Positions 55,173 to 64,000 of a DNA stretch of 64,000 nt are shown piece after piece (within the stretch, counting starts at the first letter, position 1; every line of letters starts with the position of its first letter). The notes under the pieces were generated by a model, which saw only the letters and a list, made by a program, of their open reading frames with translations, had not been told where the DNA came from and did no database searches. This stretch comes from Orobanche coerulescens (taxonomy: Eukaryota > Streptophyta > Magnoliopsida > Lamiales > Orobanchaceae), in assembly GCA_033398695.1 (NCBI GenBank), contig CM065803.1:47979501-48043500 (forward strand). The letters are read 5' to 3'. The position numbers were made by a program, and so were the translations under genes.

Positions 55173-56030
55173 CTATACTCTTTCTTCCTTCTTCATGGCG
55201 TAGCACCAAAATCCGTGACAACCCTGCTTCAGTAATTTAACTGCTTTCATCGCTTTGATCAATTTTCCCGAGCTTCCCAGTCTCCATCCTCTGAATAAGT
55301 GTTTGGATCCGTCACCAGCAATGATAGAAATGACTCTCTTTTGGTAATTCAAAATAGCTCCATAACGGTTGAGCCAATCGTCTCCGAGAATTAAATCGTC
55401 ATCATGGATGTCGACTACAATAAGATTTGATGTCCAATCTCTCCCTCCTATAGTCACCGGAAAATCTCTAGTTTCTAGGGTTCCCACAAGTTTCTCTCCG
55501 CTCGGTAATCCCACAACATAAGGTTCACAATCATACAAGCACGAGATTTTCAAACGATTAACACAATTCAAAGATATGAAAGAGTGCGTAGCTCCTGAAT
55601 CGAATAATACACTAACTGGTTGCAAAAGGATCTGAATCGTACTTGATGCAACAGCCGTGTTCTGATCGTCTGACTTCCTTATCTCGTAAATGCGCGGAGG
55701 AACGGACCCAGCACTGGACGTCTCTCTTTTCCCAACATTTTCTTGCTGGAAACCACTCTGCTGTGTCTGGTTCACACTTGCATCCTTCAGAACCGGTGCA
55801 GGAGTGCGAGTACCAAAAGATCGAGTCGCATTTCCACAAAATGTTGCGCGATGTCCTTCCTGTCCACACTTGAAGCAGGTCACAACAGGTGCATAACAAT
55901 CACGTCGAACATGCCCTGTTTTGCCACAGTTATAACATTTCCTCCCTGCGTCTGAAACGGTTTGGGCTGCCCGAAATTTCTTTCCACCTCGAGAAGGATG
56001 CGGAGGCCTCCTGGATGAATGAAATGAGGA
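55173..56030 (-). pseudogene. Gy5 nucleocapsid and aspartic protease
   Basis: Follows the TAG at 56031 in the same frame. Two CCHC knuckles (CYNCGKTGHVRRDC and CFKCGQEGHRATFC) bind RNA. A linker follows, then the retroviral-type aspartic protease with active site LFDSGATHSFIS and a later hydrophobic ILGDDWL flap-side motif. It ends at TAG (55173-55175) after MKKEERV. The protease would cut the polyprotein inside the particle. The residues needed for catalysis are intact. Confidence 0.92.
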
Positions 56031-56892
56031 CTAACCCTTGCGGGGCCCACCACTCTTGTTCTCCGTGAAGTTGCCAGACACCTTTTGCTTCTTTGCTTCC
56101 GTTGATTTCTCCACCGCTACCTCTTTCATGTCGTAGGCCAGCGCCTTGTCCTGATATTGTCGCAACGTAGTACACTCGAATTTGGACATGTACTGCTGAA
56201 TCTCCGGCTTCATCCGCATATCGAAATGAAAAATCTTCTCCGCCTCCGTCCTGACCAAGTGTCGCACACAAGTCAGCTGATGATTAAAAGTCTTGATTAT
56301 GTCTGTTACCGATGCTTCCGAACTATGTGGTGAGAAAAACTCTCGGATTTTCGCCTCTCTAACTGGACGAGGACAATATTGTGCTTCCATCATTAGTTTG
56401 AATTCCGTCCAGTCAGCATTATGATCCTCAGGTCGGATAGCTTCCCACCAGTCAAAAGCCTCCCCAGTCAGAAAATACTGGGCAATAGGAACTTTTTGGT
56501 CCTCGGGACAGTTAATCCCCGCAAATATTCTCTAACTCCTTTAGCCAATGATCCCAAGTAAGTGCCTCAGTAGAACCGTCAAATTTTGGCGGGTGCAATT
56601 TGACCACCTCGGTAAGCCATTTGTCTCCCCGATTATCCTCGTTATGCTGTTGTCCCATCGCTGTCTGCATGCGGTCAACTACCTGAGCTAATTGGTTTAT
56701 CTGAGCAACCACCTGTTGAAGCACTCCCGGCATATTAGGATTTGCGTTATTATTTGCTGATCCCTGCTGTCCTCCAGAATGGGAATCGGTTCGACTAGCC
56801 GATAATTCTAGGGTAGACGCCGAATCTTCATGTCTCGCATTACCACGTCCGCGTCCACGACCACGTCCGCGTCCACGACCTCCCCTCAACAT
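56031..56892 (-). pseudogene. Gy5 gag (matrix/capsid part)
   Basis: The ATG at 56892 follows the candidate intron acceptor CAG by one base. The N-terminus is MLRGGRGRGRGRGRGRGNAR, a GR-repeat tail that could bind nucleic acid. A Gln/Asn-rich linker follows, then VLQQVVAQINQLAQVVDRMQ (coiled-coil-like) and the capsid beginning (PPKFDGSTEALTWDHWLKEL). A one-base frameshift in a GGGG run at about 56515 causes a stop. The next frame carries EAFDWWEAIRP, MMEAQYCPRPVREAKIREFF and CVRHLVRTEAEKIFHFDMRM, then TAG at 56031. It is longer and better kept than gag of Gy2 and Gy4. Confidence 0.9.
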
Positions 56893-56893
56893 A

Positions 56894-57005
56894 CTGTAAA
56901 CACAAATACTCAATATCCAGGGCAATCTTTTCTAAAACAAAGTCCGTCAATATCCACAAAACAAAAATTAAGTAAAACGGTAGTATAAGGGATTAGGAGA
57001 CTTAC
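56894..57005 (-). other. Candidate leader intron upstream of Gy5 gag
   Basis: In element sense GGTT|GTAAGTCTCC...TGTGTTTACAG|TATG, 112 nt, T- and A-rich. The donor 10-mer is identical to that of Gy2 and Gy4. Its length is typical of a short plant intron. Confidence 0.55.
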
Positions 57006-57120
57006 AACCACGGTCCACATGACGACGCTGGCTGAACAGTGATGTTACGAATGACCCGTAAATCAAATAACGTAAACAGACCCAACTAAAACCCGACTGC
57101 CAAGATATCCATGAATCTTA

Positions 57121-57132
57121 GCTCTGATACCA
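57121..57132 (-). other. Gy5 primer-binding site
   Basis: TGGTATCAGAGC in element sense, five bases from the 5' LTR. It is the exact initiator tRNA-Met type site. Confidence 0.92.
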
Positions 57133-57137
57133 TATTC

Positions 57138-59489
57138 TGTAACACCCCGAGATATTCGGAATAATTACAGCGCCGTAAACCCTTTAAGTAAGGATTTACA
57201 AGGCTAATTAGAAGAAATGTAAATATAATACAACAGTACTATGAAAGTTCCAAATACAAAACCGGTTTCAAACAGATCAAATGAGTCATTATTACAACCA
57301 TCTCGAAATATTAATAAGACACGCGTACTCGAGTACTGAAAATGAACCACGAAGACAAATCAAATAAACATCACTGAGCCCCTTCGTCGTCATATCGGTA
57401 CTGTGGCTGCTTTCCTGCTCCTCGACTACCTGAACATCAAAACAAATGTCCACCCCCCAAGGGGTTAGCAAAACGATGCTAGTACAAGTATCATAATACA
57501 AAATCATCAGTGCATCATAAAACATACAAAACGGACTTCCGTCATCGGAATCCAACGATGTGAATCCTCACGATTCCATCAACATAATACAGGGTAATCC
57601 AACGATCCAGCGCCCTTGGTATAGATCCCCATGATGATCCCGTCGGACCAATGCATGGTGGAAAACCCATCCAACGATCCAGCGCCCTCAGCATAGATCC
57701 CCATGATGATCCCGTCGGACCAACGCATGGTGGACATCCGATCCAGCGCCCTCAGCATAGATCCTCATGATCCCTTCGGATCATTTTACACATAAACATT
57801 ACAATTATGCATACACATATGCAAATCAACCCGTTCATCGATGTGAACAATCAAGGAACCAATAACAAATATCATGACAACTCGAAGAAATTAATCTCAT
57901 GTTCAACAACAAGAATAAATCATACACATGATCAACAATGCAATATCAATAAGTTTAAAATACGATACTTGCCTCAAAGATGGCAAGAACTAATTACTCC
58001 AATGATCTCAACCCACTCGAAGGCCGCCTCCTTCGATCAAACGTAGCAAGCTCGAACCTTAACAAAAGAGATAATATATAATTCATCTCATGTCGTACGA
58101 ATGTCTAACAATCCGGTCTACGGCCGAAAGCTCTTAAAACGTATTCTGCCTGAATTAGTTAGCGTACGCTACGTATTATACGTAACGTGCGCTATGCCTG
58201 CTAGTTAGCGTACGTAAACGACTAAGTCTAGCGTACGCTAGCTATGTACCGACAGTCCTATCTGATCAGCCGACTGACTCGACTGATGACATAACGTACG
58301 TTACGTACCAGACGTAGCGTACGTTAACTCATTCCCGATAGTGCACGTTAATATACATATCTTAGCGTGCGCTAACCGTGCATGGCAGTTTACTACTGGG
58401 TAGAAGACTAGATCTAATGGTGATGAAACTCATGAAATCTTCAGTGTTTAATACATGTCATCTCCATGCATATCATGCTCATACGGTTTATGAATGATCT
58501 TTACGGATTAAACGACTTCAAGGTACAAGGATACATATAATCTTCTCAACACCATAATTCATCTTGATCTTCAAGAAAATATCCTAGTTTCAATCCATTC
58601 TATGTCCCAAAACGTATAATTCCATTATGTAAAAACATAAGAACTTGATAATCTCCATAACTGGTCATAATCGGTTTGAAGCTTCATGAATATGCTAGTA
58701 GTTCAAACACAAAAAGGTTCAATGGTTTCATACAATGAAGAAGTACCGAAACATCGAAAATATCCTTCTAACATCCTTCAGAATACTACTTAAATTGGTG
58801 AAGAATCACCTACCTCAAAGTAGTGAAGAACAAGGAGGAACTTGAAGAAATCCAACACCGAGGGCTTGAACACCAATCTCCAATGATCTACAATCTTCAA
58901 ACTCGTGCTAGTATGATGATATGAGAGGTTGAAGATGGAAGAGGTAACTCTCCAAGTCTAAGAATTCGGATTTGTGATGTGAAAAAGGCTGAAAAATGAA
59001 AAAGGGTGCTGTCCTATATATAGAAAATGGTTATTAGCGCGCGCTAGTCCATATCCGTAGCGTGCGCTAACGGCCATTCGAAGCTTACTGACCTTACTGT
59101 ACTCAACATTTAGCGTGCGCTATCCTCATATCAGTAGCATGCGCTACCGCGTTGACTCGGATTTTCCCGAAAGCCGTCCAGGTTCATCCCGACATGATCC
59201 GACCAAGATCCGCGGCTGATCTCACCTACCACCCTGTCTTAATCATGTTGACTACGTATAGCGCGCGCTAAGATTCATGCACAACGTGCGCTACGAACCC
59301 CAATTAGCGTACGCTACGCTTAGTCGATAGCGTGCGCTACATGTGCAAAAATCACAATTTTGAACACATTCATGAATTCATATGCTCAACAACACGGGAT
59401 CATGAAATACGGAGAATAATACTCATATCAGAATGCAACAAATACATATCACACGGTTCAAATACACATCAGAAATCTCGGGTATTACA
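57138..59489 (-). repeat. Gy5 5' LTR
   Basis: 2352 bp, copy of 40483-42883 with few substitutions and a deletion of about 50 bp near 58770. The hairpin before the acceptor-like site reads ccaccccccaaggggttagc (+ strand), better paired than in the other LTR. The TATA box is near 59021 and the array at 59032-59340. Confidence 0.94.
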
Positions 59490-59494
59490 CATAT

Positions 59495-60576
59495 AACATG
59501 AATCGAGCATGCATGTGAATATTGAGGTTATGCAGGTGTCCCCGCAACAACATATATCTTAAGATAGCCTCTTTACACGTATACAGGTATCGTCAATTTT
59601 TAACATGAATTGAATATCACATATACAATCCAATTAAAGCAATTAAAGTGATATTGAAAATTCCCACCTGAATAAATGATGCTATCTGACTTGAATATGG
59701 AGATGCTCGACTCAGAGTGTTAAGCCCGTAAATCCTCGATAAAGTCTACATATAATAATATTTTAATCATTATAAAATATTACGATATAATGAAGGAAAT
59801 TTAAATATATATGCATAAAATCGGACTAATTATTAATATTAATTGAAAGGTCAACATTTTAATGTCTTGGTCAAAATGGGACTGAATTGGAGGTTTTAAA
59901 GTTGACTGGGGTCAAATTGTAAGAGTTGAGAAGCTGACTGGGTTAAAATCGAAGAATCACAAATCAAAACGGGTTTAAATTGAAGTATACAAAATTTCTG
60001 GGGTTAAATTAAAAGTTGCTGGAAAATGTGAGGACTAAATTGCAAAATCCTAATTTTTCGCGAGTATAAAAACCCTTAACTCATGGATCAGCCGACACCA
60101 AACATTTTCCTCCTCCCCCTCCCGTGCGTGACCCCCCCTCCCTGCCTCTACCCTCTCTCTCTCTAAATCCCTATCCCCCCGTTCTCTTCTTTAACTACTC
60201 TCTAAAAATTCTCTTCCTCTCTCTCAAGAACTTCCTGTTAAATCGAGCTCTCTCTAGATCTCTTCCTTCCAGCCGACAAACCCCCCATTTTTGTTAAATA
60301 AGTTTGTAATTTTGTGTTTGTTATCAGGGGGGTAATGTTCTCTGTTTACTGCCTTAATTTCGTCACTTCGCACCTGTGCCTTAAATACCAGTTCCATCTT
60401 ATCACTTAATTATTTGTTTCCGTATTATATGTTGCTTGACGGAGAAAAAGTTGACCTTTTCTTATTTTATTTTTCTTTTTAATATTCATGGTTGATGATT
60501 TATTTCTCGGCAGTTGCTTTAATTCCCATAATGTGCCGAGCCCTCGAGCATGTTGCAAAATTTAAGAAGCGTAAAC
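59495..60576. other. Relic LTR continuation and CT-rich non-coding stretch
   Basis: From 59495 to about 59800 it continues the relic LTR of 39914-40482. The stretch 59820-60060 is AT-rich with GGTTAAATT words. GAGTATAAAAACCC (60062) followed by a C/T-rich tract with CTCTCTCTCT (60110-60270) looks like a +-strand promoter and leader of something no longer present. No coding frame is recognised. Confidence 0.4.
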
Positions 60577-61957
60577 TTAGCAGAACGACCTTGTACAGGT
60601 GAAAAAAACTGTATTCAATCTTGCAAATGCGTTCTTTCGGTTGCGAGCCCAAAGTAGCAGGTTCTCTAATGTCCCATCATTTGGTACAGAAATGTCAGCG
60701 GGCAAAGCAACTTTATTCATTTCCATATGACTGTGGGACATAACCATGGCTGATGTTAGCACAATGCAAGTATGGAGCAACCCAGGTATAAAATACATAT
60801 AAAAGTTGATTACCTCATATCAGATTTAATAGCTTTGAGTGCAGGGATTTCAGGATCATCAAAAATTAATGTGGAAGAACTGCTCGACAGATAAAGCTTG
60901 TCTGGCAGATTAAAAATAAAGGTAATATGTTATTTCGATACTTTATTTTATGGATGACATTTGCTAATAATGCTTTGCTTACGTACTATTGTAATCTTTG
61001 ACATTTAGTGATGTCAGGACAATCGGGCACATGCCAGCATGCTTTGTCTTTTTCTCTATAAGTACGTCTCCCAAGCTTCCCCATAGTGTCACTCGAACTG
61101 ATTGCCCGCTGTGTGCAAAAATTACAACTTGATTTGCGGTCCATGGTATAAGCTAAACAATACACGTAATAAATAATATGTACGCATAAATATTTTACTG
61201 CAACGTACTAACCTTTGATTTGCCAGATAAAAATCAAGTGTTCGAGAGCCTGTTTTCTGCTGAGTAGTCCTACCCACATTCGTCACGTAACTGGCTACAT
61301 CTGTAAGGTAATGATCTATATATCAGAATGGCTGCATAACAATAATAACAAAAGGCAGCGAAAGTATTGTTAAAAAAAACTTACCAACCAAGTACTTATT
61401 ATCTGTACTTTCCTGGTTTGCCAAATCTTGAAGCTCAAAAGGGTACCTCTCAAAACCTCCATCCTTAACAGTAACTTTCTTTTCCGTTGTTGTCCCATCA
61501 AATTCGAGCATGAAGGGATCCCTTTGCATAATCTGGTACTCATCCTTATTGGGCTTGACCACAAAGTCTTTAATAGAATATGTCAACCCTTCTTTCAACC
61601 TGACAAAATTATGAGCTATGTGGTTCCTTGCAATACAATGAATTGAACTACCCTGCAAAACAGTCAAAACAACATTAGAACCAAAGCTATTTATCTCTGA
61701 GTTCTGCAAAACAGTCAAACAACATTAGAACCAAAATGTTATTTATCAAATACTAAGTTTAATTATGTTTTATTTTGGAATCAGACACTACAAAGTCTGT
61801 GCTGAGATAGCGTCCGGTCACTGCATTGACATCCCACATTATGCAAACCATCACCACGATGGTCCCAGTCACACCGACATCAAGATCATCCCACATTTTT
61901 GCCCATGTTCTGTGAAGACTGCTTGGACATGTTGAAGTGGAATGCAGTAATTATGAT
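60577..61957 (-). pseudogene. RPA70-like gene fragment with introns (truncated)
   Basis: Six exon-like blocks on the - strand have intron borders that keep one protein in register. They are 61957-61790 (GTIVVMVCIMWDVNAVTGRY), 61652-61385 (GSSIHCIARNHIAHNFVRLK...), 61300-61213 (DVASYVTNVGRTTQQKTGSR), 61108-60987 (GQSVRVTLWGSLGDVLIEKK), 60901-60814 (KLYLSSSSSTLIFDDPEIPA) and 60749 to about 60626 (GTLENLLLWARNRKN). This is the tandem OB-fold region of plant replication-protein-A large-subunit-like (DUF223-type) proteins, which bind single-stranded DNA. Such genes are numerous in plants and are also carried by Helitrons. The 5' end is cut by Gy7, the C-terminal zinc part is missing, and the first intron's acceptor region is duplicated. 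It was a real gene or captured copy, now truncated. Confidence 0.8.
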
Positions 61958-62869
61958 TGTAACACCCCCGATATATTCAGGAATATTACAGCGCCGTAAA
62001 TCCTTTACATAAGAATTTACAAGGCTGAAGAAATAAAAACACAATAACGGACACCAACATATGAAAGCAACTGAAATAAAATACAAACAGTTATGGCCAA
62101 TACTGAGAATACAAATATCCAAAGGAAGAGTTTTAATACATCACCAAATCCAAATCATCTCAAACGACGACGTACTCGAGTACTTATTAAAACAACAAAA
62201 TCAACAGACGAATAAAACCAGCCGAAACATCACTCTGCACCCTTGTCGTCATGCAGCTCCAATGGTTGTTTCCCTAATCTCCTGGATCCTGAACACAAAC
62301 AAATGTTCACCCCCGAAGGGGTTAGCACAACGATGCTAGTATAAGTACGATAATCATACAACAATGATTTAATCAATAATAATCATGACAAGTTTCTCCA
62401 ATGAGAAATAATATCAACACATATCACATCATAACAGTCTCAACATACACATGGTATTCCAACGATCCAGCGCACACAGCTATAGATTCCCATGATGATC
62501 CCGTCGGACCAAAGCATGGTGGAACTACCTATCCAACGATCCAGCACACACAACTATAGATTTCCCATGATGATTTCCGTCGGATCAACGCATGGTGGAC
62601 AATTCATCACAACACATGTACACAGTATAATCATAACATAACCGACATAATATGAACAATTCTAATTAAAGTACTTGCCTTGATTCGATGACAAGAAAAT
62701 ACTCCCACGAATATCAAAATGCTCGAAGGTCGCTCCTTTCGATCAATCACGTTGCTAAGCTCGAACCTTAATAAAAGAAATAATATAGAATTCATCTCAA
62801 GTCGTACGAACATCTAACAATCCAAATTATGGTCGGAAGTTCATAAAATGTAACCTGTCGGACTTGCTT
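61958..62869 (-). mobile_element. Gypsy-type LTR Gy7 (partial)
   Basis: Begins TGTAACACCCCCGATATATTC after ATGAT (61953-61957), inside the RPA-like gene. It is related to the Gy5 LTR, with the shared GGCGCTGTAAT-type tail (reverse), an acceptor-like TTGTGTTCAG|GATCC (62289), a CCCC..GGGG hairpin with GCTAAC, a two-unit minisatellite (62458-62605) and a donor-like TCAAG|GCAAGTAC (62678). Gy8 interrupts it at 62870, so its U3 and the second duplication lie outside. Confidence 0.85.
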
Positions 62870-64000
62870 TGTAATATCCGGATTTATTATTGTGTATTTC
62901 ATCTGTATTCGAACCCTGTATTATTCGGATTTGTGATCTCGATAATTGGAGTATGATATTTCTCACATTGGTATCTTTGTACATAAGTATATCGTCATGC
63001 AAATTTTCTTATGCGAACTCGTGATAGCGCACGCTAAGAATGTAGCTTAACGCGCGATATCGGCTACAATTAGCGCACGCTACGAATGTAGGATTTGCAT
63101 GCGCTAGGCAGTCAATTATTGAGCTAGGCGGCTACCACATGCGCCAGCCGGGACATGGGCCCGGATAAGATTCCCGCGGATGAACCTGGACAGATTTGGA
63201 GTCAACGCTTATTAGCGTGCGCTAAGAATTGTATGGTAGCGTGCGCTAATCAACTATTGTGCAGAAACTTTATTTAAAGGACAGCACTCCATTTCTACTT
63301 ATTTCCCTTCATTTGTTCTTCGTTCCTTGGAAGTCCAGAGAGCCTTTCCTACTCATTAAACACATACAAATCTGCTTACTTGATCATTAAATATTAAAGA
63401 GTGCTTATACTTGATCATTGAAGAAGAATTTACTTTGAAGTGACACTCAAGTAACCGGAGCTGGATTCTACCTTTTTGGATCAGTGATTTCTTCATTAAA
63501 GGTAAAGAATAAGATGATCATGCTAGCAAGATATTGAGTTCCATTGATGAATTATTCAACAAACATCATGTTTAGAAGATTGGAATGTTTATGCTTATGA
63601 TATTGTCGTTGGAACCTCGTAGTTGGAATCTTAGTATGTCAAATGATGAGAGGAACATTCTGAAGTTGATTATCCATATGATTTATGTTGTCATATTGAT
63701 CATAAAATTGGAGGTGATATCACTTTTGGTTATAAGGACTTAAGGAAAGAAATCATCTTAGGAAGTATCCTTTCGTATAAGTTGGAATTGTTAGTTCACC
63801 TTCAAGATGAAGTCTGAATGTGAATAATGATAATAGAATCTAGTGCACCAACCGGAGATCACCGAACTTCGCATGAGAATGATAATCGAGGTTGAATATA
63901 AGAGTTGTGATGATATTCTTTTCCTTGAAACTCAAAGATGATTGAATCCATAAGATCATTCATAAGTTTATGAATATGACATGTAGACGGATATCACACG
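62870..64000 (+). mobile_element. Gypsy-type LTR Gy8 (runs off window)
   Basis: Starts TGTAATATCCGG after TGCTT (62865-62869). Palindrome copies lie at about 63024-63252. A TTTATTTAAAGG TATA-like box is near 63272, followed by a CT-rich leader with the same layout as Gy6 and Gy5 but different sequence. The right end, and therefore the duplication, lies beyond 64000. Short frames after 63300 have no family features. Confidence 0.8.

Larger units (their letters stand above)
40483..59489 (-). mobile_element. Ty3/gypsy chromovirus Gy5 (most complete element)
   Basis: Perfect duplication CATAT (40478-40482, 59490-59494). Its LTRs are 2401 and 2352 bp. On the - strand it has a primer site (57132-57121), a candidate leader intron, gag with two zinc knuckles, protease, RT, RNase H, the Gy6 insertion, then integrase with HHCC zinc finger, DDE core and C-terminal chromodomain, polypurine tract and LTR. 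The pol order and the chromodomain motif VQWSRHGVEEATWETEDNM fit chromoviruses of the Tekay/Del type. A gag frameshift, several stop codons and an integrase frameshift disable it. Confidence 0.95.

Noticed and set aside
60062..60300. Host gene promoter with TATA box and CT-rich leader
   Set aside because: TATAAAA followed by CT-rich sequence is suggestive, but no + strand coding sequence follows and the neighbouring RPA-like fragment is on the - strand. Kept only as a note.
1..64000. tRNA, rRNA or other structural RNA genes
   Set aside because: No cloverleaf-like or rRNA core sequence was noticed on either strand. The tRNA-like words are retrotransposon primer-binding sites only. A dedicated covariance-model scan would decide.

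Overview
The window is repeat-rich nuclear DNA of a flowering plant. It carries no intact host gene. Almost all of it is a nest of LTR retrotransposons: plant Ty3/gypsy chromovirus-like elements that use an initiator-tRNA-Met-type primer site, plus Ty1/copia elements. There is also one Mutator-like MITE and one fragment of an intron-containing host-type gene. The species cannot be named from this sequence. Seven element borders could be fixed by perfect 5-bp target-site duplications.

Left nest (1143-33741). A gag-less, decayed copia element (Cop1, + strand) has its 5' LTR split by a gypsy element on the - strand (Gy1, 1502-29541, TSD GGACG). The middle of Gy1 has been replaced by part of a giant-LTR family element (Gy1b). 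Gy1b is split by a gag-only gypsy element (Gy2, 5545-25280, TSD ATGAC). Gy2 holds a solo LTR in its gag (Gy3, 10508-12565, TSD TCAAT) and another gag-only element in its 3' LTR (Gy4, 14399-22921, TSD TGGCC). This gives five levels: Cop1 > Gy1 > Gy1b > Gy2 > Gy3/Gy4.

Middle. Cop2 (33893-39539, TSD GATAT) is a copia-type element on the - strand without pol. It carries an antisense cytokinin-LOG-like pseudogene and a second, unrecognised pseudogene.

Right nest. Gy5 (40483-59489, - strand, TSD CATAT) is the only element with a nearly full set of gag, protease, RT, RNase H, integrase and chromodomain. It carries several disabling changes. Its pol is split by Gy6 (44361-53696, TSD GTCAG), which has two about 4.47-kb LTRs around only 390 bp. 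Then comes a replication-protein-A-like gene fragment with introns (60577-61957, - strand). It is cut by a gypsy LTR (Gy7), which is itself cut by another LTR (Gy8) that runs off the window.

The main discovery candidate is an LTR layout shared by all the gypsy families although their sequences differ. In element order it is: an orientation-locked array of short G+C-rich palindromes (TAGCGCACGCTA or CCGCGGCACAC) just upstream of the TATA box; a GC-type splice-donor-like AGGCAAGT; a family-specific minisatellite; two hairpins, one with a covarying base pair, around a branch-point-like CTAAC; then CAG|G. A second candidate intron (GTAAGT ... AG|NATG) leads to gag. I infer that these elements use a spliced leader and exchangeable promoter arrays. 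No RNA evidence is available here.
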